Positions 59,826 through 64,000 of a stretch of 64,000 nucleotides of DNA are shown here, piece by piece (position 1 is the stretch's first letter; the number at the start of each line of letters is the position of its first letter). Made by a program: the position numbers and the translations under genes. Source of the stretch: Symbiodinium natans (Eukaryota > Sar > Dinophyceae > Suessiales > Symbiodiniaceae); assembly GCA_905221605.1 (NCBI GenBank), contig CAJNDS010000393.1, positions 1-64,000 of the forward strand. Direction: 5' to 3'. The notes beneath the pieces were generated by a model that ran no database searches, had not been told where the DNA came from, and saw only the letters and a program-made list of their open reading frames with translations.

Positions 59826-60066
59826 AGGGGGCCTTTAAGGACTGCAAGGGTTTTGAGGGCTTTAAGGGTTTCGAGGGCTTCAAGGGTTTTGAGGGCTTTA
59901 AGGGTTTTGAGGGCTTTAAGGGTTTTGAGGGCGTCAAGGGCTTTAGGGGCGTCAAGGGCTTTAGGGGCGTTAAGGGCTTTAGGGGCGTCAAGGGCTTTAA
60001 GGGCGTTAAGGGCTTGAAGGGTTCAAAGGGGTGTTTACGGGTATTCAAGGGTTTAAAGGGTTCAAA
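59826..60066. repeat. GGGCTTTAA/GGGTTTTGA minisatellite
   Basis: 15-30 base higher-order units of GAGGGCTTTAAGGGTTTT then GGGGCGTCAAGGGCTTTA. Long frames on both strands are artefacts of this repeat. Confidence 0.9.
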
Positions 60067-60138
60067 GGTCTTCTGGTTCACCTGCGCGCCCAGGGAGCCC
60101 AAAACTCTAATCCCCAAAATGGATCCCCACTATGGATC

Positions 60139-60990
60139 TACCTACTGACTAGGCTACTGACTAGGACCCAGAGTAGGCCCGTATCCCTTTTTGTTAGGGT
60201 TTGGGTCGAGATGAGTTCCTGTGTAATTTTTTTGGAATGAGGGGCCTTGTAGAATCCCTATACGCGTATTTTTTTGGGTTCGATAAGGGCACCTGCTTCC
60301 CGCATTCCCTACTATGAGCCAGTAGGTTAAGGCAATATGGTCAGTTCTCTAAAATATCGTCCAACCCTAAACCTCAACCCCCACCCCACACAAGCAGCGA
60401 GTAGGGTTTAGGGGTTAGGGAGGGGTTCGGGGTTAGGGTTCAGGGTTTAGGGTTTAGGGTCGAGAGTCTGAAGCTCTCAAACATTCAAGCCTTGTTCAAC
60501 CAACAGATGAACGTCAGACTTTTTGGGGCTTCCTCATCTTGTGGCCGTGAAAAATCAAGTAAAACCTCATTTTCTTCCCAAAGTCCAATCCGAAACTGGC
60601 ATGCCTGCGTTGATGTGCCTTGCAACACATTGTCAGACGGAGAAGTCCCTACCCTAAACCCGGAACCATAAACCCCAAACCCTCAACCCTTAAACCCCCA
60701 GCCGCCCCCCCCCCCCCCCCCCAATTCACTCCCAACCCCTAAACCCTAAACCCCCCGAAACCCGGAACCCCAAACCCTAAACCCTAAACCTAAACCCTAA
60801 ACCCTAACCCTAAACCCTAAAACCTAAACCCTAAACCCTAAACCCTAACCCTACCCTAAACCCTAAACCTAAACCCTAAACCCCTAACCCTAAACCCTAA
60901 ACCTAAACCCTAAACCCTAAACCCCCACCCACCCCCCCCGATCTCCCCCCCCCCCCCTCCCCCGCCTAATAAACTCCCTGGCCTCGGCTC
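60139..60990. other. intergenic repeats
   Basis: 60139-60330 has CTACTGACTAGG and GAGCCAGTAGG ends like another inverted-repeat element and shares AGGACCCAGAGTAGGCCC with 62668. 60400-60465 is TTTAGGG-like. 60503 holds the CAGATGAACGT word shared with 32440. 60755-60923 is CCCTAAA; C homopolymers flank it. Confidence 0.5.
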
Positions 60991-61049
60991 ATGGCCTCGG
61001 TGGCGGACCGGGCCGATGGTGACGCCTCGCTCCAGGCGGCCCCGGGGAA
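60991..61049 (+). CDS. predicted first exon
   Basis: ATG in GGCTCATGGCC opens MASVADRADGDASLQAAPGK; a GTGAGGG donor overlaps the last codon. Followed by a TTTAGGG array (61066-61164). Confidence 0.4.
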
Positions 61050-61570
61050 GTGAGGGTGGGGTTTAGGGTTTAGGGTTTAGGGTTTAGGGTTTAGGGTTTA
61101 GGCTTTAGGGTTAGGGTTTAGGGTTTAGGGTTAGGGTTTAGGGTTTAGGGTTTAGGGTTTAGGGGCCAAGTGAGGGTTTTTGCCGGTCTTGGGTTGGGGA
61201 AGGGGGGGGAGGGGGGCTAAGCCCTAAGCCCCAAACCCTAAACCAAGGGGGTAGCGTTCTCCTAGGGAAAGCCCACCTGTTTTTTTCTCTACTAAGCTGC
61301 AGACCACGACAAGGCCAAGACTTAAGTTGAACCTCCTAGACCTTATACACCCTAGAAAGCCCTCAACCCTAATCCCTAAGCAGCCCTAGAAGCCACAACT
61401 TCCACCTCGTTTAGGCTTCAGGGTTCAGGGCTCCCTAAACCCTAAACCCCAAACTCCAAACCCTAAACCCCAAACTCCAAACCCCAAACCCTAAACCCTA
61501 ACCCCTAGACCCCAAACCCTAACCTCTAAGATTTCGGGTTTGGGGGTCAAAGCCTGGAGCCCTTCTCAAG

Positions 61571-61983
61571 GTCTTTGTGCTGGCCTTGGCGGGCCTTGCG
61601 GCCGCGGACCCGCGGCTGAAATTGAGCAGCCTTAGGTGTGGTTTTGGGGTTTAGGGTTTAGGGTTTGGGGTTTAGGGTTTAGGGTTTAGGGTCAGGATGT
61701 AGGGTTTGGGTACCTGGTAGGCATTATCAAGCACGTTCGCGTATGATTCCTCTGAAGAGAGGCTTGAGCTTGGAGAAAGTTGGAGTCTAGGCCTGCCCTC
61801 AACCCTAAACCCTAAACCCTAAACCCTGAACCCTGAACCCTGAACCCTAAACCGTCCTTCGGAAGTATGATTTCAGGGCAATTGTTTGTGAAGGGAATTG
61901 GGCTCTCTGGGAAGGCGACAAAGTCTGGGAAGGCGACAAGTGGTGTGACTCCTGGCCCTCAGGGATTTGAGCTTGCAACGTGA
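61571..61983 (+). CDS. two phase-consistent exons (61571-61635, 61866-61983), hydrophobic start
   Basis: Exon one after CTTCTCAAG reads VFVLALAGLAAADPRLKLSS, L and leaves two bases into a codon at AG|GTGTGG. Exon two after TCGGAAG continues as MISGQLFVKGIGLSGKATKS, GKATSGVTPGPQGFELAT and TGA. A 15-base direct duplication (TCTGGGAAGGCGACA) makes the SGKAT repeat. Another frame of exon two (CEGNWALWEGDKVWEGDKW) is open, so frame choice rests on phase. Confidence 0.5.
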
Positions 61984-62226
61984 AACCCTACAAACCCTAA
62001 ACCCCAAACCCTAAACCCCCAAACCCCAAAACCCTAAACCCCAAACCCCAAACCCTAAACCCCAAACCCTAAACCCCAAACCCCTAAACGCCAAACCCAA
62101 AACCCGAAACCCCAAACCCTAAACCCCAAACCCCTAAACGCCAAACCCTAAACCCTAAACCCCAAACCCTAACCCCAACCCTAAACCCCAAACCCTAAGC
62201 CCTAAACCCTAAACCCAAAACCCGAG

Positions 62227-62570
62227 GTCGTTTACTTTTGGCCCCTGGTCCGGTGGCAAAGAGACCGACAGAAGCGTGGTCTAGAGGAGGCCGGCGGTCG
62301 AACTTTGGGGGTTTAGGGTTTAAGGTTTAAGGTTTAGGGTTTAGGGATAGGGTTTAGGGTTTGGGGTTTAGGGATAGGGTTTGGACTCTAGGGTTTAGGG
62401 TTTAGAGTCTAGGGCGTGGAGATCCACAAGACGTGTTTCGAGTCTCTGATATTTCTGAATCCACAAGTTGAGATGAGAAAGTTCGAATTCTGGTGAGGGT
62501 CTGAAGCCGGTTTCTTGCTCAGAGGCTCCCCAAAAAAGGCCGGAAGTCCCCTTTGGAGAAGAGGGGTTGA
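62227..62570 (+). CDS. two phase-consistent exons (62227-62310, 62523-62570), strongly basic
   Basis: Exon one after ACCCGAG reads VVYFWPLVRWQRDRQKRGLE then EAGGRTLG (28 codons) and leaves exactly at GTTTAGGG. Exon two after TTGCTCAG reads RLPKKGRKSPLEKRG and TGA. Zero phase at the junction. Unknown protein; the basic C terminus could bind nucleic acid. Confidence 0.55.
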
Positions 62571-62626
62571 GGGCTTAGGGTTTAGGGTTTGGGGGAGTTG
62601 AACATCGCGAGATTCAACGGTTTCAG

Positions 62627-62670
62627 CGAGTCCACCCAACCCTGCGCTTCTCGGCCCAGCCAACAACCAG
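62627..62670 (+). CDS. possible exon
   Basis: After GGTTTCAG reads RVHPTLRFSAQPTT and ends CCAG|GACCC. The word AGGACCCAGAGTAGG that follows occurs again at 62730 and at 60158, so this may be an introner border with a GA donor. Confidence 0.35.
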
Positions 62671-63116
62671 GACCCAGAGTAGGTCCTCATTTCCTTTTTT
62701 AGGGTTGAGGGTTTAGGGTTTAGGGCTACTAGGACCCAGAGTAGGCCCTCATTTCTTGGAAGGCTTTGGGAGGCCCCTTTGGAGAAGGGAGTTCCAAATC
62801 CTGCGATTTGTGATGGCGTGAGAGTCTCGAATATTGTTCCCGGGCAGCCAAAGTTTAATTTCTTGTCCTGACCTTCCTAAACCCCTAAAACCCTAAACCT
62901 CTGGACCCCTGGACCCCTAAACCCTAGACTCCTCAACCTTCAAACCCATAGACCCCTAGACCATAAACCCGTAAACCCTTAAACCCATAAGCCCCTAGAC
63001 CCGTTGTATAACTCCTTAACTTCCTAAACCCCTAAACCCCTAAACGCCTAAAGCTCTAAACCCCTGACCCCTAACCCTGAACCCCTAAACCTCCCACGGT
63101 TTGGGTGATCTAAGGG

Positions 63117-63289
63117 TAGTTATATGGTCCCTTAATATTACCCTTACCTTGCGGGGTTCTGAAGAATGGACTCTTGGGTTGTATAGGGCCAGGGAAGAAT
63201 AAGGGGTCCCTTTTCAGGGCCAAACCCTAAACCCTAAACCCTGAACCCTTAACCCTAAACCCTAGAGGGACCATGTAACTACCCTTAGG
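63117..63289. mobile_element. M1 MITE copy with CCCTAAA insertion, ending at an acceptor
   Basis: Left GGGTAGTTATATGG, right CCATGTAACTACCCTTAG. A short CCCTAAA run (63223-63265) interrupts it. GGTGAT precedes the left end and follows the right end, a likely target duplication. Confidence 0.7.
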
Positions 63290-63360
63290 GGTGATGAGTC
63301 CTCCAGCCAGGCGGCGGCCCTCCAAAAAGCGCGCCTCGCAAAGTTCCTGGGCTGCTGCTA
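63290..63360 (+). CDS. predicted terminal exon
   Basis: Right after the M1 element's terminal AG: DESSSQAAALQKARLAKFLG, CC and TAA. Helical. Its acceptor would be supplied by the MITE. Confidence 0.45.
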
Positions 63361-63382
63361 AAGACTTCAAGGGTTTAGGGTT

Positions 63383-63546
63383 TTAGGGTTTTAGGGTTTA
63401 GGGTTTAAGGGTTTAAGGGTTTAAGGGTTTAAGGGTTTAAGGGTTTAAGGGTTTAAGGGTTTAAGGGTTTAAGGGTTTAAGGGTTTAAGGGTTTAAGGGT
63501 TTAAGGGTTTAAGGGTTTAAGGGTTTAAGGGTTTAGGGGTTTAGGG
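63383..63546. repeat. TTTAAGGG 8-base array
   Basis: About 18 uniform TTTAAGGG units flanked by TTTAGGG and TTTTAGGG. Confidence 0.95.
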
Positions 63547-63633
63547 TTCAGAGTGCAGGGTTTAATTAGGGTTTAGGTTTGGTGTTTAGGGTTCAGTTTC
63601 CGTCTTGTCGATATGAAAGCAGCGTCCTTCCGT

Positions 63634-63960
63634 GCATACATACATACATACATACATACATACATACATACATACATACATACATACATACATACATACA
63701 TACATACATACATACATACACACATACACGCATACACACATACACACATATACACACATACACACATACACACATACACACATACACACATACACACATA
63801 CACACACACACACATACACACATACACACACATACACGCATACACATACATGCATACATGCATACACGCATACATACATACATACGTACGTACATACATA
63901 CATATACACAAACATACACACACACACATATATATATATATGTGTATATATATATATATA
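63634..63960. repeat. CATA and CACATA microsatellite
   Basis: About 22 CATA units then CACATACA and CATACACG variants, ending in TATA. All overlapping frames here are artefacts. The rest of the window to 64000 is AT-rich. Confidence 0.95.
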
Positions 63961-64000
63961 CATATTATATTTATTTATGTATATCTATCTAGCTATCTAT

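Noticed and set aside
59734-60148. Frames of Lys-Pro-Leu or Gly-Phe-Lys repeats
   Set aside because: Translation of the GGGCTTTAA minisatellite.
63573-63992. Four overlapping frames rich in Cys/Val/Tyr or Thr/His/Ile
   Set aside because: CATA/CACATA microsatellite.

Overview
The window looks like a nuclear chromosome segment of a dinoflagellate, most plausibly from the Symbiodiniaceae/Suessiales range. The reasons are: pervasive TTTAGGG-type telomere-like repeats; small exons with GT, GC or GA donors and AG|G acceptors; introns that behave like introner elements (terminal inverted repeats plus short target duplications); a very long Ty1/copia-class retrotransposon; and predicted proteins with no bacterial-style operon layout. 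No rRNA or tRNA gene and no CRISPR array could be supported. The genus is an inference.

The main structural observation is that the apparently junky TTTAGGG/CCCTAAA landscape is gene structure. Short islands of unique, protein-like sequence are flanked on the left by CCCTAAA-strand arrays ending in an AG and on the right by arrays beginning GTTTAGGG or GTTTGGGG, which supply a GT donor. Treating the islands as exons and the array pairs as introns gives chains with matching codon phase in many places. Long uninterrupted ORFs are therefore rare and most long frames through repeats are meaningless.

Region by region: 1-7130 holds scattered exons of one or more plus-strand genes and one minus-strand exon. 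7335-9589 is a complete five-exon gene for a 196-residue protein with an N-terminal hydrophobic segment. 10018-10537 carries a Lys/Ala/Arg-rich exon and a coiled-coil exon pair. 12542-16640 is the 3' part of a multi-exon gene ending in a 216-residue C-terminal block. 17360-18160 is AT-rich and microsatellite DNA. 18170-20652 holds another exon chain including a transmembrane exon. 21402-25593 is a complete ten-exon gene for an 868-residue two-domain voltage-gated cation channel resembling two-pore channels. 26100-45441 is a long series of small exons between arrays and MITE-like elements. 45464-54165 is a full-length copia retrotransposon with seemingly identical LTRs, sitting inside a TTTAGGG-type intron whose flanking exons (45360-45441 and 54409 onward) are in matching phase. 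54409-63360 is again small exons, two with apparent start codons, and the window ends in a CATA/CA microsatellite.

The exons were read by eye. Frames with consistent phase across junctions are the firmest. Isolated exons are often open in more than one frame because the DNA is GC-rich, and this is stated where it applies.
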